A DNA stretch of 53,122 nt from a bacterium. GTDB lineage: Bacteria; Sysuimicrobiota; Sysuimicrobiia; Sysuimicrobiales; Segetimicrobiaceae. The stretch is taken from assembly GCA_035691305.1 (NCBI GenBank), contig DASSJF010000079.1, positions 1 to 53,122 of the forward strand, given 5' to 3'. Of the stretch, positions 1 through 9,221 are shown piece by piece. The notes under the pieces are model-generated. The model was not told the origin of the DNA. It did no database searches and saw only the letters and a program-made list of their open reading frames with translations. Every line of letters starts with the position of its first letter. Position 1 is the first letter of the stretch. The position numbers were made by a program, and so were the translations under genes.

Positions 1-76
1 TGGTGGAGACGAGCGGATTCGAACCGCCGACCTCCTGAGTGCGATTCAGGCGCTCTCCCAACTGAGCTACGTCCCC
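1..76 (-). tRNA. tRNA-Ala (anticodon CGC)
   Basis: The reverse strand folds into a full cloverleaf. The acceptor stem GGGGACG pairs with CGTCTCC and contains the G3:U70 pair that identifies alanine tRNAs. The D arm is GCTC/GAGC, and the anticodon stem CCTGA/TCAGG closes a 7-nt loop with anticodon CGC, which reads GCG. The T arm carries TTCGAAT, and the terminal CCA is encoded. GCG is a heavily used codon at this GC content. A good promoter lies upstream at 166-194. Confidence 0.97.
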
Positions 77-165
77 ACGCGGTGCAGAGGGCCGCGCACG
101 ACCGCGCCTTCGCACGATGGCACGCCGCGCCTTCGCGCAACCCGCTGCGATGAGACTGCGCACCG

Positions 166-194
166 ATTATATCCGACGTGCGGCGCCGCCGCAA
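166..194 (-). promoter_or_regulatory. Promoter of tRNA-Ala
   Basis: On the reverse strand a perfect -10 box TATAAT (166-171) is preceded by a 17-bp spacer and a -35 box TTGCGG (189-194, three of six consensus bases). The start would be near 159, giving a leader of about 80 nt. The leader contains a direct repeat of about 14 nt (GTGCGAAGGCGCGG). Confidence 0.7.
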
Positions 195-204
195 CGCTAC
201 CGGC

Positions 205-1101
205 CTACGCCGGGTCAAGCACGTGCCGCAGCGCGGGTTCGAGCTCCGGGAAGCGGAAGGCGTAGCCCGCCCCGCGCAGCCGGACCGGATCGACGCGCTG
301 GCTGACCAAGAGCGCGCCGTCCGCCATCTCGCCGAACATCGCGCGCAGCGCCGCGGCCGGAACCGGAATCATCGCGGGGCGGCCGAGCGCCCGTGCGAGC
401 GCGGAAGTGAACTCGCGATTGGTGACGGCGCGGGGCGACACGACGTTGACCGGCCCGTCGAGGGCGTCGCGCTCCAGCGCGAGCAGCAACGCGCCCACCG
501 CGTCGTCGATCGCGACCCACGGCAGATACTGCCGCCCGTGGCCGAGCGGACCGCCGGCGCCAATCTTAAAGATCGGCACGATCTTGGCCAGGACCCCGCC
601 GCTGCGGGACAGCACGACCCCGAAGCGCGGATGCACCACGCGAATGCCGGCCCGGCGCGCCGGCTCCGCCGCCGCCTCCCATTCCCGGCAGACCTCCGCG
701 AGAAAGCCCGTGCCCGGCTCGGACGACTCGGTGAGCACCTCGTCTCCGCGATCACCGTAGTAGCCGACGGCTGAGCCGCTCACGAAGGTCCGAGGCCCCC
801 CGCGCAGCCCCGCGAGCGCGCCGGCGAGCAGCTCCGTCCCCCGCCGCCTGCTCGCCAGGATCGCCATCTTCTGGTCCGGCGTCCAGCGCGTCGCGAGCGT
901 CGCACCGGCCAGATGAATCGCGGCGTCCACGTCCGCGAGACGCGCCGCGTCGATCAGGCCGGCCGCGGGGTCCCAGGCGACCTCCTCCGGCGCCGCGACG
1001 CCGCCTCGCACGAGGGGGACGACTTCATCCCCGCGGGCGCGAAGCGCGGACGCCACCGCGGAACCGATTAATCCGTGGGATCCCGTGAGGGCGACGCGCA
1101 T
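205..1101 (-). CDS. TIGR01777-type NAD(P)-binding epimerase family protein
   Basis: A 298-aa protein of the extended SDR family related to YfcH/SDR39U1. The Rossmann nucleotide-binding loop is at the extreme N-terminus (TGSHGLIGSA), followed by the family's typical VSGSAVGYYGDRGDE and a C-terminal DUF1731-like region ending around residue 290. The start is placed at 1101 because MRVALTGSHG is the family N-terminus and AGGAGG lies 13 nt upstream. A longer reading to 1212 adds only an Arg-rich tail unlike the family. The substrate is unknown; in the family the activity is inferred to be sugar-nucleotide or cell-division related. It stands alone, divergent from the methyltransferase gene. Confidence 0.88.
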   Translation of the reverse strand: MRVALTGSHGLIGSAVASALRARGDEVVPLVRGGVAAPEEVAWDPAAGLIDAARLADVDAAIHLAGATLATRWTPDQKMAILASRRRGTELLAGALAGLRGGPRTFVSGSAVGYYGDRGDEVLTESSEPGTGFLAEVCREWEAAAEPARRAGIRVVHPRFGVVLSRSGGVLAKIVPIFKIGAGGPLGHGRQYLPWVAIDDAVGALLLALERDALDGPVNVVSPRAVTNREFTSALARALGRPAMIPVPAAALRAMFGEMADGALLVSQRVDPVRLRGAGYAFRFPELEPALRHVLDPA

Positions 1102-1235
1102 GGGCGGACGGCGGCCTCCTTTGCCGGGGAAACGATCGCATCGTACCACACGCCCGCCGAGCCGCCGCCGGAGGGTGCGGGCTCGATCCCGGCGCCGCCG
1201 GGTCCGGAGCACCGCCGCTATCGTATCATGGTGTC

Positions 1236-1892
1236 ATGAGCAAAGACCTGTATCAGGATCTGGCGCAACCCGCGCTCACGGCGTATCTCGAGGGCGTGAT
1301 CCCGGCGCGGCCGGCCGTGCTTCGCGAGATGGAGGCGCACGCCGAGCAGCGCCGGTTTCCGATCGTCGGGCCCGTGGTGGGGCAGCTATTTTACCTGCTC
1401 ACGCGGGCGACGGGCGCCCGGCGCGTGTTCGAGATGGGGTCCGGTTTCGGCTACTCCACGGCGTGGTTCGCGATGGCCGTGCGCGACAACGGCGGCGGCG
1501 TGGTCCACCACGTCGTGTGGGACGAGGCGCTGTCGCAGCAGGCGCGCGGCTACCTCGGCCGGCTCGGGCTCGCGGACGCCGTCCGATTTTCCGTGAGCGA
1601 AGCCGTCGCGGAACTCGAGCGGACGCCCGGCGAGTTCGACGTGATCTTCAACGACATCGAAAAGGATGCGTACCCAAAGTCCTTCCCGGTGATGAAGGCG
1701 CGCCTCCGCACGGGCGGCCTGCTGCTTGTCGACAACATGATCTGGCGCGGCCGGGCGATGGATCCCGCCGCCGATGACCCGGCCACGCGCGGGGTCCGCG
1801 AGATCACGCGTCTTCTGTTCGCCGATCCGGATCTGACCGGCGTCATCGTCCCGCTGCGGGACGGCGTGTTCGTCGGCCACAAGACCCGCTAG
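1236..1892 (+). CDS. O-methyltransferase (class I SAM-dependent, COMT/MdmC type)
   Basis: A 218-aa SAM-dependent methyltransferase of the Methyltransf_3 family, which methylates catechol or other hydroxyl groups using divalent metal. The SAM-binding motif is VFEMGSGFGYSTAWFA near residue 65. The metal/catalytic motif FNDIEKDAYP lies near 140, followed by LLLVDNMIWRG. Length is normal for the family. No Shine-Dalgarno is visible. A -10-like TATCAT ends 6 nt before the ATG, so the transcript may be leaderless. The exporter gene pair starts 13 nt downstream, so these three genes may be one operon and the methylated product could be the exported molecule; that link is inference. Confidence 0.87.
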   Translation: MSKDLYQDLAQPALTAYLEGVIPARPAVLREMEAHAEQRRFPIVGPVVGQLFYLLTRATGARRVFEMGSGFGYSTAWFAMAVRDNGGGVVHHVVWDEALSQQARGYLGRLGLADAVRFSVSEAVAELERTPGEFDVIFNDIEKDAYPKSFPVMKARLRTGGLLLVDNMIWRGRAMDPAADDPATRGVREITRLLFADPDLTGVIVPLRDGVFVGHKTR

Positions 1893-1904
1893 CCCGCCCG
1901 CCGG

Positions 1905-3686
1905 ATGCGCAGCCGCCGTTTCTGGGCGTACGTCCGGCGCTACCGGCGCGCCTACGCCGTCGGCTACCTCGGCGGCCTCGTCTCCATCGCGATGGCGCAG
2001 TCGGCGCCGTGGGTGATGAAGCTCGCCATCGACGGCATCGGCCGCGGCGTCGGGACGGGCCGGCTCGCAATGTACGCCGCCGCGCTCGTCGGCCTCGCCG
2101 CGGCGGAGGCGGCCGCGACCTACGTCATGCGGTGGTCGATCATGGCGGCCGCGTACCGCGTCGAGACGGAACTGCGGCGGGAGTACTTCGCGCACCTGCA
2201 GCGCATGCCGCTCGCGTTCTTCGAGCGCACACCGACCGGCGACCTGATGGCCCGGGCCGTCAACGACATCCGCGCCGTGCAGCGGTTCGCCGGGGTCGGC
2301 CTGATGCGCTCGGTGCACACCACCGTCATGCTGGCGGCGTCGATCGCATTCATGCTGAGCATCAGCGTCCGGCTGACGCTCTGGATGATCGCGATCATGC
2401 CGTTCGTGACGCTCGTGTTTCTGCTGCTCGGCCGCGAGATCCACCGGCGGTTCGACGCGGTGCAGGCGCAGTTCAGCGTGCTCTCGACACGGGTGCAGGA
2501 GATGATGAGCGGTATCCGCGTCGTGAAGGCGTTCGCCCGGGAGCCGGACCAGTTGGCGCGCTTCAACGAGGCCTCCGAGGACGTCGTGCGCACAAACCTG
2601 CGTCTGGCGCGGGCGCAGGGTGCACTGTGGCCGTCGATCGGCCTGATCCTCGGCGTCGCCTCGGTCGTGCTGCTGTGGCAGGGCGGCGACGCGGTGATCC
2701 GCGGCACGCTCACCCTCGGCCAGATGGTGCAGTTCTCCTACTATCTCGCGCGCCTCAGCTTCCCGATGATCGCCCTCGGCTGGGTCACGAACCTGTGGCA
2801 GCAGGGCCGCGCCTCGATGAACCGGCTCGACGCGATCCTTGCCGAATCACCGGCGATCGCCGATCCGCCCAGGCCGCTCGTCGTCGACGGGATCCGGGGC
2901 GAGATCGCGTTCCGGCGGGTCGGCGTCGTGCGCGACGGCACGGTGGTGCTGCGCGACGTGAGCCTCGCGATCCCCGCCGGCCGGACCGTCGCCATCGTCG
3001 GCCCGACCGGCGCCGGCAAGACGACGCTCGTCTCGCTGATCCCGCGCCTGCTCGATCCGACCGAGGGCCAGGTACTGCTGGACGGCCACGACGTCCGCCA
3101 GCTGCCGCTCGCCGCGCTGCGCGGCGCCGTCGCGTTGGTGCCGCAGGAACCGTTTCTGTTTTCGGACACCCTGCGCGCGAACATCGGCTTCGGCGCCGCC
3201 GGCCCCGCGGACGACGCGCGGGTGTGTGAGGCGGCCGAAATCTCGCAGATCTCCGTCGACGCGGCGGAGTTTCCCCGAGGGTACGATACGGTGGTCGGCG
3301 AGCGCGGCGTGACGCTGTCCGGCGGCCAGCGGCAGCGCGCCACGCTCGCCCGGGCCGTGATCCGCGACCCCCGCGTGCTGATTCTCGACGACGCGCTGAG
3401 CAGCGTGGACACCCAGACGGAGCGGGCGATCCTGAAGGGACTGCGCGGGGTGATGGCGGCGCGGACCAGTCTCATTATCGCGCACCGGATCTCGACGATC
3501 CGCTCGGCCGACTGGATCGTCGTGCTGGACGGCGGACGGCCGGTCGATCAGGGGACGCACGACGAGCTGATCGCCCGCGGCGGCCTGTACGCGGAGCTGT
3601 ACGAGCGGGAGATACTGCGGGAGGCACTCGAGGCGGAAGAGCCGGCGGCAGACACCCCCGCCGGGACCGGCCCCGAATCCTCGTGA
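1905..3686 (+). CDS. ABC exporter half-transporter, degenerate-site subunit
   Basis: A 593-aa exporter subunit with an N-terminal six-helix ABC membrane domain (residues about 15-310) and a C-terminal ATPase domain. Walker A GPTGAGKTT sits near 366 and the signature LSGGQRQRA near 470. Walker B is LILDDALSSVD: the catalytic Glu after the Walker B Asp is replaced by Asp. This is the pattern of the non-hydrolysing site in heterodimeric exporters such as TM287/288 and BmrCD. The stop overlaps the next gene's GTG start (GTGA), so the two subunits are translationally coupled. Probable substrate is a drug or lipid; the cargo is not evident. Confidence 0.93.
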   Translation: MRSRRFWAYVRRYRRAYAVGYLGGLVSIAMAQSAPWVMKLAIDGIGRGVGTGRLAMYAAALVGLAAAEAAATYVMRWSIMAAAYRVETELRREYFAHLQRMPLAFFERTPTGDLMARAVNDIRAVQRFAGVGLMRSVHTTVMLAASIAFMLSISVRLTLWMIAIMPFVTLVFLLLGREIHRRFDAVQAQFSVLSTRVQEMMSGIRVVKAFAREPDQLARFNEASEDVVRTNLRLARAQGALWPSIGLILGVASVVLLWQGGDAVIRGTLTLGQMVQFSYYLARLSFPMIALGWVTNLWQQGRASMNRLDAILAESPAIADPPRPLVVDGIRGEIAFRRVGVVRDGTVVLRDVSLAIPAGRTVAIVGPTGAGKTTLVSLIPRLLDPTEGQVLLDGHDVRQLPLAALRGAVALVPQEPFLFSDTLRANIGFGAAGPADDARVCEAAEISQISVDAAEFPRGYDTVVGERGVTLSGGQRQRATLARAVIRDPRVLILDDALSSVDTQTERAILKGLRGVMAARTSLIIAHRISTIRSADWIVVLDGGRPVDQGTHDELIARGGLYAELYEREILREALEAEEPAADTPAGTGPESS

Positions 3687-5542
3687 GCGCCGTCTTCGAC
3701 GAAGATCCGATCCTGGGCCGCGCCTACGACGCGCGGCTGGTGCGGCGGCTGCTCGCGTACGTTGGCCCGTACCGCATCACGGTCGCCGCGTCGATCGGCC
3801 TGCTGCTCATCGCCTCCCTCGCGGACCTCGCGGGGCCGACGTTGTACCGGGTCGGCATCGACCGCTACATCGCGCCAGCCGGCGCCCGCAGCGCGGGCAC
3901 GGACTTCCGCGGCCTCGCCGGGCTCGCCGCGGTCTATCTCGCGGTGCTGGCGCTCGGCTTCGCGGCGCGCTGGGCCCAGAGCTACCTCATGCAGGCGGTG
4001 GGACAGCGGGTGATGGCCGACCTGCGCGCGCAGATGATCGCGCACCTCCAGCGCCTCTCGATGAGCTTCTTCGCCCGCACGCCGGTGGGGCGACTCGTCA
4101 CACGCGTGACGAACGACGTGGACGCCCTGAACGAGCTGATCACGTCGGGGGCGGTGGCGGTCTTCGGCGACGTCTTCACGATGATCGGGATCATGGCCAT
4201 CATGCTGTGGATGAACTGGCGGCTCGCGCTCGCCGCGTTCGTGGTGCTACCCGCCGTGTACGTCATCACCGAACGCTTCCGGCTGCGGTCGCGCGATGCG
4301 TACCGCGCGGTGCGTACGCGCCTCGCCCGGATCAACGCGTACCTGAACGAGCAGATCACCGGGATGACGGTGACGCAGCTGTTTACGCAGGAACCGCGCC
4401 GCCTCGCGGCGTTCGACGAGCTCAACGCCGCCCATCTCGAGGCGAGCCTCGCGTCCACCCGCAACTTCTCGCAGTTCTACCCGGCTATCCAGGTGATCGG
4501 CGCCGCCGGCGTCGCGCTGCTGTTGTGGTACGGCGGTGGCCAGATCGTGCGGGGCGTCGCCACCCTCGGCGTTCTCGTCGCCGCGATCCAGTACGCGGAG
4601 CGGTTTTTCGACCCGCTGCGGGATCTCGCGGACAAGTTCAACATCTTCCAGGCCGCGATGGCCTCTTCGGAGCGCATCTTCCGCGTGCTCGACGAGCCGG
4701 TCACCGTCCAGGACGCCGCCGACCCATCCCCGCTGTCCCGGGTGCGCGGCGAGATCGCCTTTCGGGACGTGTGGTTCTCGTACGACGACGGCGGCGCATC
4801 CCGCGGCCTCGTCCCCCCCCGGGGCGGCGGCGCGGCGGGCGGCCGGGAGCGGAGCTGGGCCCTACGCGCCATCTCGTTGACGATCCGCGCGGGCGAGCGC
4901 GTTGCGATCGTCGGCCACACCGGCGCCGGCAAGACCTCCATCATCAACCTGTTGACCCGCTTCTACGATCCGCAGCGCGGCGCGGTGCTGGTCGACGGAA
5001 CGGACCTCCGGCGCGTCCCGCAGCGGGATCTGCGGCGGCACGTCGGTCTCGTGCTGCAGGACGTCTTCCTGTTCTCCGGAACGATCGCGGACAACATCCG
5101 GCTCGGCAACGCCGCGATCTCGGACGCGGACGTACAGCGCGCGGCCGAGCAGACCGGCGCCGCCCGATTCATCGAGGCTCTGCCGCGAGGATACGCGACC
5201 GAGCTGCACGAGCGCGGCGCGGGCCTGTCGGCGGGGCAGAAGCAGCTGATCGCCTTCGCGAGGGCGCTCGCCGCGCAGCCGGAAATCCTGCTGATTCTGG
5301 ACGAGGCGACGAGCAGCGTGGACGCCGAGACGGAGGCGCTGATCCAGCGCGCGATGGCGGCGGCGCTGCGGGGCCGCACCGCGATCGTGATCGCCCACCG
5401 GCTGTCGACCGTCCGGTTCGTCGACCGGATCATCGTCCTGCACAAAGGCCGGATCGCGGAGGAAGGGACCCACGACGCGCTGCTGGCCCGCGGCGGCATC
5501 TATGCCAAACTGTATCGGCTGCAGTTCGCGGACCAGGACTAA
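3683..5542 (+). CDS. ABC exporter half-transporter, catalytic subunit
   Basis: The 619-aa partner of the preceding gene. The membrane domain covers residues about 20-320 and the ATPase domain the C-terminus, with Walker A GHTGAGKTS near 411, signature LSAGQKQLI and an intact Walker B ILLILDEATSSVD with catalytic Glu. It therefore supplies the active site of the heterodimer. A low-complexity Gly/Arg-rich insertion of about 20 residues, encoded around 4795-4858, lies just before Walker A. It includes an 8-C run at 4813-4820. The GTG start is set by the GTGA overlap with the upstream subunit. Confidence 0.93.
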   Translation: MSAVFDEDPILGRAYDARLVRRLLAYVGPYRITVAASIGLLLIASLADLAGPTLYRVGIDRYIAPAGARSAGTDFRGLAGLAAVYLAVLALGFAARWAQSYLMQAVGQRVMADLRAQMIAHLQRLSMSFFARTPVGRLVTRVTNDVDALNELITSGAVAVFGDVFTMIGIMAIMLWMNWRLALAAFVVLPAVYVITERFRLRSRDAYRAVRTRLARINAYLNEQITGMTVTQLFTQEPRRLAAFDELNAAHLEASLASTRNFSQFYPAIQVIGAAGVALLLWYGGGQIVRGVATLGVLVAAIQYAERFFDPLRDLADKFNIFQAAMASSERIFRVLDEPVTVQDAADPSPLSRVRGEIAFRDVWFSYDDGGASRGLVPPRGGGAAGGRERSWALRAISLTIRAGERVAIVGHTGAGKTSIINLLTRFYDPQRGAVLVDGTDLRRVPQRDLRRHVGLVLQDVFLFSGTIADNIRLGNAAISDADVQRAAEQTGAARFIEALPRGYATELHERGAGLSAGQKQLIAFARALAAQPEILLILDEATSSVDAETEALIQRAMAAALRGRTAIVIAHRLSTVRFVDRIIVLHKGRIAEEGTHDALLARGGIYAKLYRLQFADQD

Positions 5543-5584
5543 TAGTACGGTTGGACCCGAAGCGGCGCTCCCGACGCGTGCGCG

Positions 5585-6571
5585 CTAGACGGCCGCCGCC
5601 GCGGGGCCCATACGGCTTAGCCCGCGAATGCCTAGCCGAACCGCCAGGTAGTCGGCCAGCACAGCGTGCGGGTCGAACCCGATCACCTCGACGGCGTTCG
5701 ACACGAAATTCGACAACGAGTTGATGTCGTAATAGTAGATTTGTCCGTCGCGGTCGTTCACGAGGTACTCGACGCCGGCCAGATCAAGGCGCGCCCGCCG
5801 CGCGATCAAGAGCACGTCGCGGCAAACTTGGGCCGGCGGCGTCTCCGCCTCGACCCGGAGCGCGACCTTCGGCAGGTCGGACGGGCAGAGAGCGGCCGGC
5901 TCGGTCTGGCAAATGTCGGCGGGGCACAGGTTGAATCCGCCCGGTTTCGGAAACACTTTGATGCCGTAGAGCACGCGCCCGTCGAGCACCTCGACGCGGA
6001 CGATGTGGCCGCCGCGCGCCGGCAGAAACTCCTGCACGAGCGCCGTCTGATCGATCCCCAAATCCAGCGTACCGTCCGCGGCCGCCGCGGCGAGATCTTC
6101 CGCGCGGTCGAACCGCTGGATCCCCGCCCCGCTTCCGCCGATGTTCGGCTTCACCGCGACCGGAAACACGAGGCCGCCGGCCGCGGCGGCGGCCTGGCTC
6201 GCGTGATTGATCACTCGCGTGCGCGGCGCGCGCAGTCCGAGCCGCCGCACGAGCAGCAGTTGCGAGACCTTGGACGTCTCGAGCGCGAAGGCGCCGGCGC
6301 CGTTGACCGTCTCCACACCGGCGTCCTCCAGGGTCCGTAGGAGTTCCCGCGTATAGACGATGGCCTGTCCGTGGCCGCGGAGGTGGGCGGAAGGGCTCAT
6401 GCGGTTCAACACCAGCGTCCACGGCGGGGCAGCGCCGTCCAGAGCAAATCGATGCGTGCTCACGTCGATCCGGTCGAAAGGCACTTCGCGAACGTCCAAT
6501 GCCGCGAACAGCGGCGCGAACCACTCCGGGTGCTCGTAGACAATCCCCAGACGGGGACTCCCAGTCGCCAC
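5585..6571 (-). CDS. ATP-grasp family ligase (RimK-like)
   Basis: A 328-aa protein with an ATP-grasp layout: FPVAVKPNIGGSGAGIQRF (ATP-binding lysine and glycine loop) in the middle, VQEFLPARGGHIVRVEVLDG for the second nucleotide segment, and a C-terminal Mg-binding YYYDINSLSNFV. Such enzymes form amide bonds by way of acyl phosphates (alpha-L-glutamate ligase/RimK relatives); the substrate here is unknown. An unusual cysteine cluster, CPADICQTEPAALC, lies in the second half. GTG start at 6571, with GAGGTGG four nt upstream on the reverse strand. It is convergent with the exporter and monocistronic as far as can be seen. Confidence 0.82.
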   Translation of the reverse strand: MATGSPRLGIVYEHPEWFAPLFAALDVREVPFDRIDVSTHRFALDGAAPPWTLVLNRMSPSAHLRGHGQAIVYTRELLRTLEDAGVETVNGAGAFALETSKVSQLLLVRRLGLRAPRTRVINHASQAAAAAGGLVFPVAVKPNIGGSGAGIQRFDRAEDLAAAAADGTLDLGIDQTALVQEFLPARGGHIVRVEVLDGRVLYGIKVFPKPGGFNLCPADICQTEPAALCPSDLPKVALRVEAETPPAQVCRDVLLIARRARLDLAGVEYLVNDRDGQIYYYDINSLSNFVSNAVEVIGFDPHAVLADYLAVRLGIRGLSRMGPAAAAV

Positions 6572-6776
6572 GGGACCACCTCATGCGCCCTCGGGGGGCG
6601 GGTAGGTTCGGCAGCGGCACGCCCGTGCCGCGCTGCCGCGCTAACTTCGATTCAGTTGGACCTGCGAAGAACTGCGTGGAACGCCGGGAAGCGGAGGCGT
6701 GCTACCCCCGCGGAGGACAGATGCAGTGCAGAGGAGTCCGGGTGAAGGCCGTCATCTGGTTCACCATGCCATCCTA

Positions 6777-7667
6777 TCAGCCGGTGGGCGCCGGCGCAAG
6801 TTGAAGCTCACGCGCAACCTCGTCAAGATACGCGCGAGCCCGGTCCACCGTCAAGGTGCGATAGACCGGATCCACGATGAGTGTACGGGCGCCCGCCTCG
6901 GCGTACGCCGCGGCGAGTTCCCGCGTGATCTGCGTGCCGCGGCCGGTTCGCACCTGAAGCCACAGATCCTTAATCAATCGTCCATGCCGCGCGGCATAGG
7001 TCTCAAGACGCCCGACCCGCTCGCGGTACGCGTCCGGCGGGAGACCAAGCGGCTGCCAGCCGTCGCAGACTGCCGCAACGCGGCGCAGCGCGACGTCGCC
7101 CTCGCCGCCCACGACAATGGGCAGACGGGCGCCCTGCGGCGGCTTCGGGTCCATCCCGAACGGCGCCAGACGGTAGGCCTCGCCCCGGTGCTCGACCGGA
7201 TCGGGCCCCCAGCACGCGCGCAGCACGCGAATCGCCTCGTTAAGACGGCGGCCGCGATCTGAAAACTCCTGCCCGAGCAGAGCGAACTCTTCCGCCAGCC
7301 ATCCGGCACCGACGCCGAGCACCACCCGTCCGCCCGACAGATAGTCCAAGGTCCCGATGGCTTTGGCGACCGGCAGCGGATGGCGCATCGGCAGTACCAG
7401 GACGGAAACACCGAGCCGGACACGGCGCGTCAGCGCGGCGATCCAGGCCAGCACCGTCAGCGCGTCGAGGTACGGCACCGTGGGCTCCCACGGCGGGCGA
7501 TGGTCGCCGGAATACGGATAGGGGCTCTCGCTGCGCACCGGGATCGCGATGTGGTCGGTCACCCAGACCGAGGTGAATCCTCGTGCCTCGGCGTGCGCCG
7601 CCAGCGTGGAGACGGCCTCAGGCGACGCGAGAGGGCCCGCGGCGGGAAGGGTGACGCCGACGTCCAT
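6777..7667 (-). CDS. LLM-class F420-dependent oxidoreductase (luciferase-like)
   Basis: A 296-aa TIM-barrel oxidoreductase of the bacterial luciferase-like superfamily. The N-terminus is MDVGVTLPAAGPLASPEAV, followed by FTSVWVTDHIAIP, GVSVLVLPMRHP, and the cofactor-region motifs GRVVLGVGAGWLAEEFALLG and LPIVVGGEGDVALRRVA. These match F420-dependent family TIGR03619-like proteins. FMN use cannot be excluded from sequence alone. The strong ribosome site AAAGGGGGGAG precedes the ATG. The 205 bp between this gene's end and the ATP-grasp gene holds only a GC-rich hairpin (6614-6631). The substrate is unknown. Confidence 0.88.
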   Translation of the reverse strand: MDVGVTLPAAGPLASPEAVSTLAAHAEARGFTSVWVTDHIAIPVRSESPYPYSGDHRPPWEPTVPYLDALTVLAWIAALTRRVRLGVSVLVLPMRHPLPVAKAIGTLDYLSGGRVVLGVGAGWLAEEFALLGQEFSDRGRRLNEAIRVLRACWGPDPVEHRGEAYRLAPFGMDPKPPQGARLPIVVGGEGDVALRRVAAVCDGWQPLGLPPDAYRERVGRLETYAARHGRLIKDLWLQVRTGRGTQITRELAAAYAEAGARTLIVDPVYRTLTVDRARAYLDEVARELQLAPAPTG

Positions 7668-7927
7668 GACTCTCCCCCCTTTCTTTGGACGCCGCCCGGC
7701 TTCGGACCGCCCTGATCGGGCGCCGGCCCGTCCGGCCGCGTCAGTAGGCCATTACGTCGAGACGCGCCCCCCTCACCTCCCCCGCTGTGCGTCCACCTCG
7801 GCGCGCGGGATCTCCCCGCCGGAGCGAGGCCAACGCCGCCGCGAATCGCCGTGCAGCCTGCCAGGGAAAACCGCGCCGAATCGCGTAATCTCAGGCGTTT
7901 CGCAGAGCATACGGGGGTGCACGACGC

Positions 7928-9061
7928 ATGAAAAGACTATGGATTGTCGCCCTGCTGCTGCCGCTGGCCGTCTCCGCGGCGTGGGCGGCACCGGTCCGGC
8001 CGGTCAAAGTGGGCTTGGCGGTGGGGGTCAGCGGCGACATCGCCGTGTACGGCGATCCGATCCGGAACGGTTTCCAGCTGGCCTTCAAGCAGATCAACGC
8101 GATGGGCCAGGTGAAGATCGATCCGATTCTCGAGGATACGGGCGCCGGCCGTGACGGAGCGATCAACGTCTTTCAGAAGCTGATCCAGCGGGATCAGGTG
8201 GCGGCGATTCTCGGGCCGGTGCTGAGCGCCCAGGCGTTCGCCGCGGATCCGCTCGCCGTGCAGGCGGGCGTGCCGGTCGTGGGCGTCAGCAATACGGCGA
8301 AGGGCATCCCGCAGATCGGCGCCACGGTCTTTCGCGTCTCGGTGCCCGAGGCCGTCCAAATCCCCAAGTCGATCGCCGTCGCCAAGAAGGCGTTGAACCT
8401 GTCGAAAGTCGTGGTGCTGTACGACAACGCCGACGACTTCACGATCTCCGGCTACAAGACGTTCGTAGAAGAGCTGCAGAAAAACGGCGTCGCGATCGCG
8501 GACACGATCACGTTCTCGCGGGGCGACAGCGACTTCTCCGCCCAGCTCACCAAGGCCAAGGCCGCGAACCCGCAGGCGATCGTCGTGAGCGCGCTCGCGC
8601 GCGAGGGCACGCTGCTCCTGATCCAGGCGCGCAACCTCGGCATCAGCGTCCCGTTCATCGGCGGCAACGGCTTCAACGACACGAACATCATCACGCGGGC
8701 CGGTTCGGCGGCGGAGGGCTTGATCGTCGGCACGGCCTGGGTCCCCAGCGCGCCGTCCGCGGTCAATCTGAAATTCTACGGCGCGTACCGCGATGAGTAC
8801 AAGCGGGAGCCGAACCAATTCGCCGCGCAGGCGTACACGGGCGCGCAGGTGATCGCGGAAGCGATCCGGCGGGCGGGCCTCACCGGCGCGGAAGATCCCC
8901 GCACGCAACGGACCAAGATCGAGCAGGCGCTCTACACGATCAAGAACATCGAGACGCCGCTCGGCCGCATCAGCATCGCGCCCGACCGCGACGTGATCCA
9001 GCCGCGCACGTACGTCGCGGTGGTGCGGGGCGGACGGTTCGTCGAACTCGACGTCAAGTAA
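7928..9061 (+). CDS. ABC transporter substrate-binding protein, Leu/Ile/Val-amide type
   Basis: A 377-aa periplasmic-binding protein of the Peripla_BP_6 family. A signal peptide (residues 1 to about 21, KRLWIVALLLPLAVSAAWA) precedes the mature start APVRPVKVGLAVGVSGDIA. Family markers include LGPVLSAQAFAADPLAVQAGVPVVGVSN and FAAQAYTGAQVIAEAIRRAG. Usual length. It is the first gene of a liv-type operon: substrate-binding protein, two permeases, then a fused ATPase. The 260 bp upstream contain no other gene and should hold the promoter. A strong hairpin follows the stop. The cargo could be branched-chain amino acids, amides, urea or short acids; sequence alone does not decide. Confidence 0.93.
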   Translation: MKRLWIVALLLPLAVSAAWAAPVRPVKVGLAVGVSGDIAVYGDPIRNGFQLAFKQINAMGQVKIDPILEDTGAGRDGAINVFQKLIQRDQVAAILGPVLSAQAFAADPLAVQAGVPVVGVSNTAKGIPQIGATVFRVSVPEAVQIPKSIAVAKKALNLSKVVVLYDNADDFTISGYKTFVEELQKNGVAIADTITFSRGDSDFSAQLTKAKAANPQAIVVSALAREGTLLLIQARNLGISVPFIGGNGFNDTNIITRAGSAAEGLIVGTAWVPSAPSAVNLKFYGAYRDEYKREPNQFAAQAYTGAQVIAEAIRRAGLTGAEDPRTQRTKIEQALYTIKNIETPLGRISIAPDRDVIQPRTYVAVVRGGRFVELDVK

Positions 9062-9176
9062 CGTGACGCCCCCGGGCCCTCGCGTTCGCGACCACAACCG
9101 CCTGACGACACTCGCTCACGACGTCCGCGAGACAGCGGTGTCGGGCTCGCTGGGGCCGCAACGGGGGTAGGCGCCC

Positions 9177-9212
9177 GGCCCGGGCGGAGCGCTCCGGCGC
9201 TCCGCCCGGGCC
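9177..9212 (+). repeat. 16-bp perfect hairpin between binding-protein and permease genes
   Basis: GGCCCGGGCGGAGCGC (9177-9192) and its exact reverse complement (9197-9212) enclose the loop TCCG. It has no T-tract and ends 9 nt before the permease start. In known binding-protein operons such structures protect the upstream message and lower downstream expression; that role is inferred here. Confidence 0.8.
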
Positions 9213-9221
9213 GCATCGTAC

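Noticed and set aside
1386-2444. Long antisense ORFs such as this His/Arg/Asp-rich one
   Set aside because: They mirror real genes on the opposite strand and arise from the high GC content; composition is biased and no motifs appear.
6721-6804. 27-codon ORF preceded by GGAGGACAG
   Set aside because: The ribosome site is good, but the ORF is tiny and runs antisense into the LLM gene's end, with no recognisable features.
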